Source: Cellulomonas fulva (GTDB taxonomy: Bacteria; Actinomycetota; Actinomycetes; Actinomycetales; Cellulomonadaceae). From it: a stretch of DNA of 64,000 bases. Position numbers and translations under genes: made by a program. Shown piece by piece: positions 50,069 through 60,140 of the stretch. The notes under the pieces were generated by a model. It worked only from the letters and a program-made list of their open reading frames with translations, had not been told where the DNA came from and searched no databases. How positions within the stretch are numbered: position 1 is the stretch's first letter; every line of letters begins with the position of its first letter. The stretch spans positions 1 to 64,000 of the forward strand of contig NZ_JAHBOH010000002.1 in assembly GCF_018531375.1 (NCBI RefSeq), written 5' to 3'.

Positions 50069-50485
50069 GTGATCTCCCGCGACCTCGCGCTGCGCCTGCG
50101 CCGCACCGGCCTGCACTGGCACCCCACGTCCGGGGACCGGTTCGGCGTCCTGGTCGAGGGCGTCGACGACGTCTTCACGGTCAGCGAGATGACGATCCAG
50201 GCGCACGACTACCCGACCGGGACGGTGCTGGGGTTCAACGGCACCACCGAGTGGGCGCTGGACTCGGTGGCGCAGGACGACGCGGTGTGGCTGCCGCGCG
50301 AGGACCAGCTGCGCGAGCTGCTGGGCGGGACGTTCCGGTCCCTGGCGCGGTCCACCGACGGCCGGCACCAGGTGCTCGTCGAGCTCGCGGGACGGCCCGA
50401 GCAGGTGTTCACCGCGGACAGCGCCGAGGACGCCTACGCCCTCGCGCTGCTCGCCCTGATCACCGCGGCCGTCGAGCGGGTGTGA
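50069..50485 (+). CDS. Conserved small protein of unknown function
   Basis: A 138-residue cytoplasmic protein without recognised motifs, signal or membrane segment. It begins MISRDLALRLRRTGLHWHPTSGDRF. The GTG at 50069 lies 6 bases after GATACT (50057-50062), so a leaderless start is likely, which supports that the gene is real. Codon use matches its neighbours. It is 21 bp upstream of gatC, but gatC has its own promoter. Confidence 0.75.
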   Translation: MISRDLALRLRRTGLHWHPTSGDRFGVLVEGVDDVFTVSEMTIQAHDYPTGTVLGFNGTTEWALDSVAQDDAVWLPREDQLRELLGGTFRSLARSTDGRHQVLVELAGRPEQVFTADSAEDAYALALLALITAAVERV

Positions 50486-50493
50486 CGCGCCAC

Positions 50494-50499
50494 TAGACT
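50494..50499 (+). promoter_or_regulatory. -10 element of gatCAB (leaderless)
   Basis: TAGACT ends 7 bases before the gatC ATG at 50507, so the predicted transcript starts on the start codon. Confidence 0.75.
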
Positions 50500-50506
50500 C
50501 GCTCGC

Positions 50507-50806
50507 ATGTCCACCCTCTCCCGCGACGAGGTCGCGCGTGTGGCGGGGCTGGCCCGGATCGACCTGACGTCCGCCGAGCTCGACCGGCTCGCGGGCGAGC
50601 TCGACGTCATCGTCGAGTCGGTCGCGCGCGTGAGCGAGATCGCCACGCCGGACGTGCCGGCCACCAGCCACCCCCTGCCGCTGACCAACGTGTTCCGTGC
50701 CGACGTGCCCGAGCCGCCCGTGGACCGCGACGCGGTCCTGGCCGCGGCGCCCGCCGCGCAGGACGGCAAGTTCCTGGTGCCGCAGATCCTGGGGGAGGAC
50801 GTATGA
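50507..50806 (+). CDS. gatC: Aspartyl/glutamyl-tRNA amidotransferase subunit C
   Basis: A 99-residue GatC, the normal length. The start [22 protein letters not shown] and the end [10 protein letters not shown] are conserved in the family. It helps GatA fold and joins GatA to GatB. Its ATG follows TAGACT by 7 bases. The stop overlaps the gatA start (ATGA). Confidence 0.95.
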   Translation: MSTLSRDEVARVAGLARIDLTSAELDRLAGELDVIVESVARVSEIATPDVPATSHPLPLTNVFRADVPEPPVDRDAVLAAAPAAQDGKFLVPQILGEDV

Positions 50807-52320
50807 GCGAGGACCTGACGCGGATCTCCGCGGCCGCGCTCGCGGACCGGCTCCAGGCCGGCGACGTCTCGTCGGTCGAGGCGACGCGTGCGCACCTCGA
50901 CCGGATCGCGGCCGTGGACGGCGCGGTGCACGCCTTCCTGCACGTGTCCGACGAGGACGCGCTCGCGACCGCCGCCGACGTCGACGCCCGCCGCGCGGCC
51001 GGCGAGGACCTGCACCCGCTGGCGGGGGTGCCGATCGCGGTCAAGGACGTCGTCGTCACGCAGGGCGTCCCGACGACCGCGGGCTCGCGCATCCTCGAGG
51101 GCTGGCTGCCGCCGTACGACGCGACGCTCGTCGAGCGCATCAAGGCGGCCCGCCTGCCGATCCTCGGCAAGACGAACATGGACGAGTTCGCGATGGGGAG
51201 CTCGACCGAGCACTCCGCGTACGGGAACACGCACAACCCGTGGGACCTCGAGCGGATCCCGGGCGGCTCCGGCGGCGGGTCCGCCGCGGCCGTCGGGGCG
51301 TACGAGGCGCCGCTGGCGATCGGCACGGACACGGGCGGCTCCATCCGTCAGCCCGCGGCCGTGACCGGCACGGTCGGCGTGAAGCCCACCTACGGCTCGG
51401 TGTCGAGGTACGGGCTGATCGCGCTCGCGAGCAGCCTCGACCAGGCCGGCCCGGTGACGCGCACGGTGCTGGACTCGGCGCTCCTGCACGAGCTGATCGG
51501 CGGGCACGACCCGCGCGACTCGACGTCGATCGCCGAGCCGCTCCCGGACCTCGTCGGCGCGGCGCGGCTCGGTGCGGGCGGTGACCTCACGGGCGTGCGC
51601 GTCGGCGTCATCACCGAGCTGCAGGGCGAGGGCTACCAGCCCGGCGTGCTGGCGCGGTTCCACGAGTCGCTCGAGCTGCTGCAGCGCGCGGGCGCGGAGG
51701 TCGTCGAGGTCTCCTGCCCGCACTTCACGTACGCGCTCGCGGCGTACTACCTGATCCTGCCGGCGGAGGCGTCGAGCAACCTGGCGAAGTTCGACGGCAT
51801 GCGGTTCGGCCTGCGCGTCGAGCCGAGCGAGGGCCCGGTCACCGCGGAGCGCGTCATGGCCGCGACGCGCGGCCAGGGCTTCGGCGACGAGGTCAAGCGC
51901 CGGATCATCCTCGGCACGTACGCGCTCTCGGCGGGGTACTACGACGCCTACTACGGCAGCGCGCAGAAGGTCCGCACGCTGATCCAGCGCGACTTCGCCG
52001 CGGCCTTCGCGCAGGCGGACGTCCTGGTCTCGCCCACGGCGCCGACCACGGCGTTCAAGCTGGGCGAGAAGCTCGACGACCCGCTGGCGATGTACCTCAA
52101 CGACGTCGCGACGATCCCCGCGAACCTGGCGGGCGTCCCGGGTCTCTCGCTGCCCGCAGGCCTGTCCGACGACGGGCTCCCGGTCGGCTTCCAGGTCCTC
52201 GCCCCGGCGAAGGCCGACGACAGGCTGTACCGCGTGGGCGCGGCGCTCGAGTCGCTGCTGGAGAACGAGTGGGGCGGCCCGCTGCTGGCCCAGGCCCCGG
52301 AGCTGGAGGTGGCGCGATGA
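50803..52320 (+). CDS. gatA: Aspartyl/glutamyl-tRNA amidotransferase subunit A
   Basis: A 505-residue amidase-signature protein that releases ammonia from glutamine for transamidation of Glu-tRNA(Gln) or Asp-tRNA(Asn). The Ser-cisSer-Lys triad is visible as Lys in IAVKDVVV, Ser in [11 protein letters not shown] and Ser in [12 protein letters not shown]. Coupled by four-base overlaps to gatC upstream and gatB downstream. Confidence 0.97.
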   Translation: MSEDLTRISAAALADRLQAGDVSSVEATRAHLDRIAAVDGAVHAFLHVSDEDALATAADVDARRAAGEDLHPLAGVPIAVKDVVVTQGVPTTAGSRILEGWLPPYDATLVERIKAARLPILGKTNMDEFAMGSSTEHSAYGNTHNPWDLERIPGGSGGGSAAAVGAYEAPLAIGTDTGGSIRQPAAVTGTVGVKPTYGSVSRYGLIALASSLDQAGPVTRTVLDSALLHELIGGHDPRDSTSIAEPLPDLVGAARLGAGGDLTGVRVGVITELQGEGYQPGVLARFHESLELLQRAGAEVVEVSCPHFTYALAAYYLILPAEASSNLAKFDGMRFGLRVEPSEGPVTAERVMAATRGQGFGDEVKRRIILGTYALSAGYYDAYYGSAQKVRTLIQRDFAAAFAQADVLVSPTAPTTAFKLGEKLDDPLAMYLNDVATIPANLAGVPGLSLPAGLSDDGLPVGFQVLAPAKADDRLYRVGAALESLLENEWGGPLLAQAPELEVAR

Positions 52321-53825
52321 GCCACGCCGCGGTCGACCTGGTCGACTACGACGACGCGATCGCCCGGTTCGACCCCGTCATCGGGATCGAGGTGCACGTC
52401 GAGCTCGGCACGGCCACCAAGATGTTCGACGCCGCGCCGGCCGGGTTCGGCGAGGAGCCGAACACGTCGGTGACGCCGGTCTCCCTGGGGCTGCCGGGCA
52501 GCCTGCCCGTGGTCAACGGCACGGCGGTCGAGTACGCGATCCGCATCGGGCTCGCGCTCAACTGCTCGATCGCGGAGACCTGCCGGTTCGCGCGGAAGAA
52601 CTACTTCTACCCGGACGTGCCGAAGAACTTCCAGACGTCGCAGTACGACGAGCCGATCGCCTACGACGGCTACGTCGACGTCGAGCTCGAGGACGGGACC
52701 ACGTTCCGCGTCGAGGTCGAGCGCGCGCACATGGAGGAGGACGCCGGCAAGAACACCCACGTCGGCGGCGCCACCGGCCGCATCCACGGCGCCGAGTACT
52801 CGCTGGTCGACTACAACCGGGCGGGCATCCCGCTGGTCGAGATCGTGACGCGCCCGATCACGGGCGCGGGGGAGCGGGCGCCCGAGGTCGCTCGCGCCTA
52901 CGTCCAGACGCTGCGGGACCTGTTCCGTGCGCTCGAGGTGTCCGAGGCGCGCATGGAGCGCGGCAACGTGCGGGCCGACGTCAACGTCTCGCTGCGGCCG
53001 GACCCGACGAGCGCGCTCGGCACCCGCACCGAGACCAAGAACGTCAACTCGTTCCGGTCGGTGGAGCGCGCGGTCCGCTACGAGATCTCGCGGCAGGCCG
53101 CCGTGCTCGACGCGGGCGGCGCCATCGTGCAGGAGACCCGGCACTGGCACGAGGACACGGGTGTCACGACGAGCGGGCGCGTGAAGTCCGACGCCGAGGA
53201 CTACCGCTACTTCCCGGAGCCGGACCTGGTCCCGATCGCGCCGGACCGTGCGTGGGTCGAGGAGATCCGCGCGGCGCTGCCGGAGCTGCCGGCGGCCCGT
53301 CGGCGCCGGCTGCAGGGCGAGTGGGGCTACGCCGACGCCGAGATGCGGGACGTGGTGAACGCGGGCGCGATCGAGCTCATCGAGGCGACGGTGGCCGCGG
53401 GCGCGGCGCCCGCGGCGGCACGCAAGTGGTGGATGGGCGAGCTCGCCCGCACCGCCAAGGAGCGGGAGGTCGAGCTCGCGGACCTCCCGATCACGCCGGC
53501 GCAGATCGGCAGCCTCCAGCAGCTGGTCGACTCCGGCCGCATCAACGACAAGCTCGCGCGCCAGGTGCTCGAGGGCGTCCTGGCGGGCGAGGGCGAGCCC
53601 GAGCAGGTCGTGGTCGCGCGCGGCCTGGAGGTCGTGTCCGACGACGGCCCCCTGCTCGAGGCGATCGACGCCGCGCTCGCCGCCCAGCCGGACATCGCCG
53701 AGAAGATTCGCTCGGGCAACCTCGGCCCGGTCGGCGCGATCATCGGCGCGGTCATGAAGGCCACGCGCGGCCAGGCCGACGCTGGCCGCGTGCGGGAGCT
53801 GGTCCTGGAGCGCGTCCAGGCCTGA
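52317..53825 (+). CDS. gatB: Aspartyl/glutamyl-tRNA amidotransferase subunit B
   Basis: A 502-residue GatB that binds the misacylated tRNA and carries out phosphorylation and amidation. The signature [17 protein letters not shown], the kinase motif [14 protein letters not shown] and the C-terminal YqeY-like tail domain are present. The ATG overlaps the gatA stop. A strong terminator follows. The presence of GatCAB indicates an indirect route to Gln-tRNA and/or Asn-tRNA. Confidence 0.97.
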   Translation: MSHAAVDLVDYDDAIARFDPVIGIEVHVELGTATKMFDAAPAGFGEEPNTSVTPVSLGLPGSLPVVNGTAVEYAIRIGLALNCSIAETCRFARKNYFYPDVPKNFQTSQYDEPIAYDGYVDVELEDGTTFRVEVERAHMEEDAGKNTHVGGATGRIHGAEYSLVDYNRAGIPLVEIVTRPITGAGERAPEVARAYVQTLRDLFRALEVSEARMERGNVRADVNVSLRPDPTSALGTRTETKNVNSFRSVERAVRYEISRQAAVLDAGGAIVQETRHWHEDTGVTTSGRVKSDAEDYRYFPEPDLVPIAPDRAWVEEIRAALPELPAARRRRLQGEWGYADAEMRDVVNAGAIELIEATVAAGAAPAAARKWWMGELARTAKEREVELADLPITPAQIGSLQQLVDSGRINDKLARQVLEGVLAGEGEPEQVVVARGLEVVSDDGPLLEAIDAALAAQPDIAEKIRSGNLGPVGAIIGAVMKATRGQADAGRVRELVLERVQA

Positions 53826-53851
53826 CCCGACCCGCCGGCCTCAGCGCCCGC

Positions 53852-53893
53852 ACGCGACGAGCGCGCCAGCCCGAGCTGGCGCGCTCGTCGCGT
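53852..53893 (+). terminator. Terminator of the gatCAB operon
   Basis: A perfect 19-bp stem (arms at 53852-53870 and 53875-53893) closes a CCGA loop and is followed by TTCTG. It lies 26 bases after the gatB stop. Confidence 0.92.
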
Positions 53894-54132
53894 TCTGCGC
53901 ACCCGCGGGCGAAGGGTACGCGAGGGTCGGGCGGGGGCCCGTGCCGACCGCAACTATCGGACGGCCGGTGGTGGGGAGAGGTCGGCCGAGGGCGGACCGG
54001 GGTCGCGGGAGGGCGCGACGGCGCCGTCGTGACCGCACAGGGAGGCCGCGCGGCACAGAAGAACCGGGACGGAACGGTCGAGACGGGGTGGACGGGCCGC
54101 TCAGGTGGGCCGTCGCGCCGGTTCGCGTGTGG
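53894..54132. other. Gene-free leader before the xylanase operators
   Basis: Between the gatB terminator and the first operator no coding region or clear element is seen. The whole gatB-xylanase gap is 406 bp and otherwise holds the terminator, two operators and a promoter. Confidence 0.6.
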
Positions 54133-54150
54133 AACGGTATCGAAATCGTT
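54133..54150. promoter_or_regulatory. LacI-type operator 1 of the xylanase gene
   Basis: AACGGTATCGAAATCGTT is an 18-bp imperfect palindrome (14 of 18 symmetric positions) centred on CG. On the minus strand it matches the sites at 54157-54174 and 62826-62843. It is strikingly A/T-rich for this genome. Confidence 0.75.
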
Positions 54151-54156
54151 ACCTAG

Positions 54157-54174
54157 AACGTTTCCGATAACGGT
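54157..54174. promoter_or_regulatory. LacI-type operator 2 of the xylanase gene
   Basis: AACGTTTCCGATAACGGT shares the pattern NNCGNTTNCGATAACGNT with the operator at 62826-62843. It is centred 24 bp from operator 1 and overlaps the expected -35 region of the promoter whose -10 is at 54186. Confidence 0.75.
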
Positions 54175-54185
54175 TCAGTCGGCGG

Positions 54186-54191
54186 TAGCCT
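54186..54191 (+). promoter_or_regulatory. Probable -10 element of the xylanase gene
   Basis: TAGCCT lies about 18 bases after TTCCGA within operator 2. Transcription would start near 54198, giving a leader of about 34 bases with an AAGGAG ribosome binding site. Confidence 0.55.
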
Positions 54192-54231
54192 CGCCGCACC
54201 GAGTACGGCCACGTCACGCAAAGGAGCGTCG

Positions 54232-57200
54232 ATGTCCCGCTTCCCCCGGGCCCGCGCGAGCGCCTTGACGGCGATCAGCGCGCTCGTCCTGTCCTCACTG
54301 ACCGCGGTCGCGGCCTCGTCGGCCGGGGCCGCCACGCCCGCGGCGGTGACGACGGCCGCCGAGCCGGCCGCCGCGACCACGATCCTGTCCACCGACTTCT
54401 CCGACGCGTCCTGGCAGGACGACTGGCAGGCCAGCGGGAACCCGACGCTGAGCCTGGTCGACGTCGACGGCGACCAGGCGCTGCAGGTCGCGGGCCGCGA
54501 CGCCGACTACGTCGGCATCCAGACGCCCGCGGGCGCGCTCGCCGGGCTGGTGCCGGGCGAGACCTACACGATGTCGATGCGCGTCCGGCTGGGTGCCGGT
54601 GCCGAGGGCTCCGCGGGAGCCCGCCTCGTCATGAAGCCCGCGTACACGTGGGTCGCCAACGGGAGCATGAGCGCCGCGGGCTGGACCACGGTGAGCGGCA
54701 GCTACACGGTCGCCGCCGGTGCGGACACGTCCGCGCTCCAGCTGTACATCGGCACGGGCGACCTCACGGGCGCCACGAGCTACACCTACCTGGTCGACGA
54801 CCTGTCGGTCGTCGGCCCGCCCGCCGAGCCCGAGGTCGAGACCGTCCTGTCGAGCGACTTCTCCGACGACTCGTGGCAGACGGACTGGGAGAGCAGCGGG
54901 TCGCCGACGCTGAGCGTCGTCGACGTGGCGGGCGACCCCGCGCTGCAGGTCGCGGGCCGCGACGCCGACTACGTCGGCATCCAGACGCCCGCGGGTGCGC
55001 TGGCCGGCCTGGTGCCCGGGAGCACCTACACGTTCTCGATGCGGGCCCGGCTGGGCGAGGGCGTCGAGGGGACCGCCGGCGTCCGGCTGGTCATGAAGCC
55101 CGACTACGCCTGGATCGGCAACACGACCATGACGGCCGCGGACTGGTCCGTGGTCACGGGGACGTGGACGGTGCCGGCGGACGCGGACACCTCCGCGCTG
55201 CAGCTGTACATCGGCACGGGCGACCTGACGGGCGCCACGAGCTACACCTACCTGGTGGACGACCTGCTGGTGCAGGGCGAGAGCGGCGACGACGGCGACT
55301 ACGTGCAGACCGACCCCGACTTCGTCCCCGGCGGCGCGCTGAGCCCGGTGGAGACCCCGGTCTCGTCGGCCCGCGGCACCACCAAGACGACCGCGCTCAC
55401 GTTCGACGACGGCCCGAACGGGGCGACGACGACGGAGCTGCTCGACTTCCTCGAGGAGGAGGGCGTCACCGCGACGTTCTGCGTGATCGGCCAGAACGTC
55501 CAGGCGCCCGGCGGTGCCGACGTCCTGAAGCGGATCGTCGCGGACGGGCACACGCTGTGCAACCACAGCACCGACTACGCGGGCATGGACGGCCTGACCA
55601 AGCCTCAGGTCGCCGACAAGCTCAAGGCCAACCTCGAGATCATCCGGGACGCGCTGGGCGACCCCGAGGCCGAGGTGCCGTACTTCCGCGCGCCCAACGG
55701 GGCGTGGGGCCAGACCAACCAGGTCGCGGTCGCGCTCGGCATGCAGCCGCTCGCGGTGACGAACCTGATCAACGACTGGGACGGTGCGGAGAACGCGGGC
55801 GACGAGGCCAAGCTGACCGCCGCGCTGCGCGCCACGATCACGGGCAACCCGGGCGAGATCGTCCTGGTGCACGACGGCGGCGGCGACCGCACGGCGGGCG
55901 TCGCGGCGGTCAAGACGGTCGTCACCGAGCTCCTGGCCGACGGCTGGACGTTCACCCTCCCGGCCGGGGGTGCGGCGCCCCGGGGTGTCACGCTCGTCGA
56001 CTCGGACTTCGAGGACGGCACGCTGCAGGGCTGGGCGCCGCGCGACGACGGCAACGGCGCACCGACGCTGACGGTGCAGGACGAGGTCGCGCACGACAGC
56101 ACGTACGCCGTGCGCGTCTCCGACCGCGTGTCGCAGGGCCAGGGTCTGCAGATCGACGTCACCGACGCCGCGACACCGGGTGCGTCGTACGACCTGTCGG
56201 CCTGGATCAGGTTCGAGGGCACCCCCGGTGACATGTCGCTCTCGGCGCACACCGTCACGGGCGGGACGTCGACCTACTCGAACGTCGTCGCGCTGACGGG
56301 GCTCTCCTCGAGCCAGTGGGTCAACGTGACGGGCACGTTCACCATGCCGGCGTTCGACACCACGGCGGAGCTGTACCTCGAGACCAAGTGGGCGAACGGC
56401 GAGGCCGGCAACACGTCGACGTTCGTGGTCGACGACATCTCGATCGTCTCGACGCCGCCCTCGCAGATCCAGGACCTCACGCCGCTCAAGGACACGGTGG
56501 ACTTCCCCGTCGGCGCCGCCATCGACTCGCGCGAGATGAACGGTGCCGCGTCGGAGCTGCTGCTCAAGCACTTCGACCAGGTGACGGCCGAGAACTACAT
56601 GAAGGTCGAGGCCTGGTACTCGGGCGAGGGCGTCGACACGTTCCGCATGCACCCCGAGGCGAAGGCCCTCATGGACTACGCCCAGGCGAACGACCTGCGG
56701 GTCTACGGCCACGTCCTCGTGTGGCACAGCCAGACGCCGGACTGGTTCTTCCAGGACGACGAGGGTGACGACCTCACGCCGGAGGCGCTGCGGAGCCGGA
56801 TGCGGGACCACATCACCAACGTCGCGCGCGCCCTGTCCGACGAGTACGGCGCGTTCGGCTCGGACACGAACCCGCTGGTTGCGTTCGACGTGGTCAACGA
56901 GGTCATCGACGACGGCACCGCGTACGCCGACGGCATGCGGCGCTCGAAGTGGTACCAGATCCTCGGGGAGGAGTTCGTCGACGACGCATTCCGGTACGCG
57001 AACGAGGCGTTCAACGGCGAGTTCGCGGCCGAGGGCGTCGAGCACCCCGTGACGCTGTTCATCAACGACTACAACACCGAGCAGACCGGCAAGCGCGCGC
57101 GGTACAAGGCGCTCGTCGAGCGTCTCCTGGCGCGCGACGTGCCGATCGACGGCGTGGGCCACCAGTTCCACGTCGCGCTCTCCACGCCGGTCGGCACGCT

Positions 57201-59328
57201 CGAGGACGCGATCGCGGACTTCGAGGACCTGCCGGTCACGCAGGCCGTCACGGAGCTCGACGTCTTCGTCGGGTCGGCGGACAACGCCAAGGCGATCGAC
57301 CAGGGCTACTACTACGACGCCGCCTTCGACGCGTTCCGCGCCCACGCCGACGACCTGTTCTCGGTCACGGTGTGGGGGCTCACCGACGGTCGCTCGTGGC
57401 GCGCGTCGAACAACGGCAAGCCGCTGCTGTTCGACGACTACTTCCAGGCGAAGCCCGCGTACTACGGGGCCGCCGACCTGGAGCTGCCCGCGGCCGTGCG
57501 CAGCGCGAACGCGTTCGCGGCGGACGCCGACGGCGACTACGGGGTGGGTTCCCCGCAGTGGCAGCGTCTCCCGCTGCACGCGGTCGGCGAGGTCGCCCGG
57601 TTCCAGACGCGCTGGTCGGCTGACCACCTGACGCTGTACGTGGACGTCGACGACGCGACCGTGGACGCGTCCGACGCGATCACGGTGGTCACCGAGGACG
57701 GGACCGCCACGTTCGGCCGGGACGGCGAGGGCGACCTCGACGGCACGGCGATCGAGCGGGACGGCGGCTGGACCGCCGTCGTGACCGTGCCCCTGGACGG
57801 CGCCGCGCGGGGCGACGTCGTCGGGCTCGACGTGCAGGTGGTCGACGACGGCACGACGACCGGGTGGAACACGCCGGGCGTCCTGGGCAGCGTCTCGCTC
57901 GTCGAGCCGCTCTCGTTCCTCGAAATCCCGCAGGCGACGGTCGCACCCTCGATCGACGGTGACGTCGACGGGGTGTGGGCCGGCGCGGGGACCGCCGTCA
58001 CCGAGAAGGTGACGTCGGGCTCGGACGGCGCGCGGGGCACGTTCCGCACGCTGTGGCGGGACCAGACGCTCTACGTGCTGGCCGACGTCGCCGACCCCGA
58101 GGTCGACACGACGGGCAGCGACCCGTGGACCAAGGACTCGGTCGAGATCTACGTCGACGGCGGGAACCTGAAGAACGGCTCCTACCGCTACGACGACACC
58201 CAGATCCGGATCGACGCGTCCGGCGCGGTCTCGTTCGGCACCGGAGACGAGGCGTTCCAGCGCAACCGGCTGGAGTCCGCGGTCGTCGAGACGGCGGACG
58301 GCTACCGCGTCGAGGCGGCGATCAGCCTCCTCGAGTACGGCGGCCTGGGCACGTTCCACGGCCTGGACCTGCAGGTCAACGACGCCGCCGGCGGCAGCCG
58401 GCACGCGATCACGAACTGGGCCGACCCGACCGGGACGGGCTACCAGTCGACCGCGCACTGGGGTGTCGCCGAGCTCGTCGGACCCGCGGCTCCCGTCGCC
58501 ACGAAGCCCGTGGTGACGACGCAGCCGACGGGTGCGACGGTGAAGCTCAACGGCACGGTGACGCTGCACGCCGCGGCGTCGGGGCAGCCGGCCCCGACGG
58601 TCGTCTGGCAGCGCCGCGCGCCGGGCTCCGGGACGTGGAAGGCGATCCCGGGCGCGACCGGCGAGGACCTCACGGTGCTGGTGTCGGCGGCGAACGACTT
58701 CGCGGGCTTCCGCGCGGTCTTCACCAACACCGCCGGCAGCGCCACGACGAGGGTCGCGGTCGTCAAGGTGGTCCGGGTGGCCCCGAAGGCCACGCGGAAC
58801 CCGCAGAAGGCGACCGTCCGGGCGGGCACCACGGTCACGCTGACCGCGGCGGCCACGGGCTTCCCCCAGCCGAAGGTCTACTGGGAGAAGAAGAAGCCGG
58901 GCTCGACGACGTGGGTCCGCGTCAGCGGCGCGGCCCGGACCAGCATCAAGGTCACGGCCTACCCGGCCAACGACGGGATGCAGCTGCGCGCGGTGTTCCG
59001 CAACTCCGCCGGCACGGCACGCTCGGCGGCCGCCACCGTCCGCGTGGCCCAGGTGGCGCCGCGGATCACCCGGCAGCCGACGGCGTGGACCGCCGCGCGG
59101 AACGCGGTCACGTCGGTCTCCGTGAAGGTGGCGGGGTACCCGGCTCCGACGGTCCAGTGGTACGAGCGTCGGGTGGGCTCCCGCTCCTGGGTGGCCCTCA
59201 CGGGCCGGACCGGCACGACGCTCGAGCTGCTGGCCACGGGCGCGCGTGACGGCGCCCTCTACCGGGCCGTGGTGCGCAACGCCGCCGGCTCGGTGACCAG
59301 CTCGTCGGCACGCCTGACGGTGCGCTGA
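54232..59328 (+). CDS. Secreted multidomain endo-beta-1,4-xylanase: CE4 deacetylase plus GH10 with multiple binding modules
   Basis: A 1698-residue secreted enzyme. Order: signal peptide (about 1-33); two CBM22/CBM4-like modules in tandem, 154-residue period, about 50-357; NodB/CE4 deacetylase (about 370-575); another CBM22-like module (583-745); GH10 xylanase (750-1085) with acid/base Glu890 in VVNEVIDDG and nucleophile Glu1008 in AVTELDVF; two CBM9-like modules (about 1088-1415); three Ig-like repeats to the end. The CE4 part has TFDDGP (Asp392, Asp393), FRAPNG, NDWDG and VHDGGGDR, but the second metal motif reads NHSTDYAG, without the usual second His. It should deacetylate and cut acetylated xylan. 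AAGGAG lies six bases before the ATG. The two operators upstream indicate LacI control. Confidence 0.94.
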   Translation: MSRFPRARASALTAISALVLSSLTAVAASSAGAATPAAVTTAAEPAAATTILSTDFSDASWQDDWQASGNPTLSLVDVDGDQALQVAGRDADYVGIQTPAGALAGLVPGETYTMSMRVRLGAGAEGSAGARLVMKPAYTWVANGSMSAAGWTTVSGSYTVAAGADTSALQLYIGTGDLTGATSYTYLVDDLSVVGPPAEPEVETVLSSDFSDDSWQTDWESSGSPTLSVVDVAGDPALQVAGRDADYVGIQTPAGALAGLVPGSTYTFSMRARLGEGVEGTAGVRLVMKPDYAWIGNTTMTAADWSVVTGTWTVPADADTSALQLYIGTGDLTGATSYTYLVDDLLVQGESGDDGDYVQTDPDFVPGGALSPVETPVSSARGTTKTTALTFDDGPNGATTTELLDFLEEEGVTATFCVIGQNVQAPGGADVLKRIVADGHTLCNHSTDYAGMDGLTKPQVADKLKANLEIIRDALGDPEAEVPYFRAPNGAWGQTNQVAVALGMQPLAVTNLINDWDGAENAGDEAKLTAALRATITGNPGEIVLVHDGGGDRTAGVAAVKTVVTELLADGWTFTLPAGGAAPRGVTLVDSDFEDGTLQGWAPRDDGNGAPTLTVQDEVAHDSTYAVRVSDRVSQGQGLQIDVTDAATPGASYDLSAWIRFEGTPGDMSLSAHTVTGGTSTYSNVVALTGLSSSQWVNVTGTFTMPAFDTTAELYLETKWANGEAGNTSTFVVDDISIVSTPPSQIQDLTPLKDTVDFPVGAAIDSREMNGAASELLLKHFDQVTAENYMKVEAWYSGEGVDTFRMHPEAKALMDYAQANDLRVYGHVLVWHSQTPDWFFQDDEGDDLTPEALRSRMRDHITNVARALSDEYGAFGSDTNPLVAFDVVNEVIDDGTAYADGMRRSKWYQILGEEFVDDAFRYANEAFNGEFAAEGVEHPVTLFINDYNTEQTGKRARYKALVERLLARDVPIDGVGHQFHVALSTPVGTLEDAIADFEDLPVTQAVTELDVFVGSADNAKAIDQGYYYDAAFDAFRAHADDLFSVTVWGLTDGRSWRASNNGKPLLFDDYFQAKPAYYGAADLELPAAVRSANAFAADADGDYGVGSPQWQRLPLHAVGEVARFQTRWSADHLTLYVDVDDATVDASDAITVVTEDGTATFGRDGEGDLDGTAIERDGGWTAVVTVPLDGAARGDVVGLDVQVVDDGTTTGWNTPGVLGSVSLVEPLSFLEIPQATVAPSIDGDVDGVWAGAGTAVTEKVTSGSDGARGTFRTLWRDQTLYVLADVADPEVDTTGSDPWTKDSVEIYVDGGNLKNGSYRYDDTQIRIDASGAVSFGTGDEAFQRNRLESAVVETADGYRVEAAISLLEYGGLGTFHGLDLQVNDAAGGSRHAITNWADPTGTGYQSTAHWGVAELVGPAAPVATKPVVTTQPTGATVKLNGTVTLHAAASGQPAPTVVWQRRAPGSGTWKAIPGATGEDLTVLVSAANDFAGFRAVFTNTAGSATTRVAVVKVVRVAPKATRNPQKATVRAGTTVTLTAAATGFPQPKVYWEKKKPGSTTWVRVSGAARTSIKVTAYPANDGMQLRAVFRNSAGTARSAAATVRVAQVAPRITRQPTAWTAARNAVTSVSVKVAGYPAPTVQWYERRVGSRSWVALTGRTGTTLELLATGARDGALYRAVVRNAAGSVTSSSARLTVR
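54379..55302 (+). repeat. Direct duplication of a binding module inside the xylanase gene
   Basis: Two in-frame copies of a 462-bp unit. The segment starting at 54479 recurs from 54941 with more than 50 consecutive identical bases, and the encoded modules are highly similar throughout. This indicates a recent duplication or ongoing gene conversion. Confidence 0.85.
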
Positions 59329-59335
59329 CGACGCG

Positions 59336-59409
59336 CGTGGCCGGCCGACGACGCCCGGCCACGCGGTCGCGACGCCGTCTCGGGGGAGGGCTGCCCCCGG
59401 GACGGCGTC
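59336..59409 (+). terminator. Double stem-loop after the xylanase gene
   Basis: First hairpin: CGTGGCCGG (59336-59344) pairs with CCGGCCACG (59355-59363). Second: 16-base arms at 59371-59386 and 59394-59409 pair with one wobble around a 7-base loop. Together they should end the xylanase transcript. Confidence 0.8.
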
Positions 59410-59498
59410 GTCGCGCCCGGGCACGACGGCGGGTCGGTCGACCGGCTCGCCCAGGCCTGGCCTAGCCTCGGGTGATCGCCCCGGGAGGTGCACCGCGC

Positions 59499-60050
59499 AT
59501 GGACAAGCCCACGCTGCTCGGCGAGATGCTCACGCTCCGACCCGTCCGCGCGTCGGACGCGGACCACGTGTGGGAGTCGGTGAGCGACGTCGAGGGGATG
59601 CGGCTCACGGGGGAGACCCGCCGCCCGTCCCGCGAGGAGGTCGAGGCGTGGTGCGCCGCGGCCGCGACCGCGCCGGACCGCGTCGACCTCGCGATCACCC
59701 TCGCGGGGGACCCGGACGACGAGTACCTCGGGGAGATCGTGCTCGAGAACCTCGACGAGGCCGTGCGCAGCGCCGACCTCCGCCTGGTGATGCGCCCGGG
59801 CTACCGCGGTCGCGGGTACGGCACGGAGGCGATCCAGCTGGTGCTGGGCCTCGCGTTCGACGGCCTCGGGCTGCACCGCGTCGGCCTGAGCGTCCTCGCC
59901 ATCAACTCCCGCGCGCTGTCGCTGTACGAGAACCTCGGCTTCCGCGTCGAGGGACGCCGGCGCGACGCCTACCGCGACGGCGAGCGGTGGTGCGACGGCA
60001 TCGACATGGGCCTGCTGGAGGACGAGTACCGCGCGGGGCAGCTCGGCTGA
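59499..60050 (+). CDS. GNAT N-acetyltransferase (RimJ/RimL-like)
   Basis: A 183-residue acetyltransferase of the RimJ/RimL type. It starts with LTLRPVRASDADHVWESV, has the acetyl-CoA loop MRPGYRGRGYGTEA, and then LHRVGLSVLAINSRALSLYENLGF. The substrate may be a protein N-terminus or an amino compound. The ATG at 59499 has GGGAGG ten bases upstream; a GTG at 59472 is a weaker choice. TAGCCT at 59463-59468 is the probable -10. Confidence 0.86.
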   Translation: MDKPTLLGEMLTLRPVRASDADHVWESVSDVEGMRLTGETRRPSREEVEAWCAAAATAPDRVDLAITLAGDPDDEYLGEIVLENLDEAVRSADLRLVMRPGYRGRGYGTEAIQLVLGLAFDGLGLHRVGLSVLAINSRALSLYENLGFRVEGRRRDAYRDGERWCDGIDMGLLEDEYRAGQLG

Positions 60051-60140
60051 CGCCGCGCGGGCCGCCCGGCCGGGGCGCACGGGCCGTGCTCGGACCGCCG
60101 TGCTGTGGTGCGCGGCCACGTCCGGCACCACGATGACCTC

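Noticed and set aside
54295..59493. Minus-strand open frame of about 1730 residues opposite the xylanase
   Set aside because: Composition-driven shadow of a secreted protein with signal peptide, catalytic residues and repeats on the plus strand.
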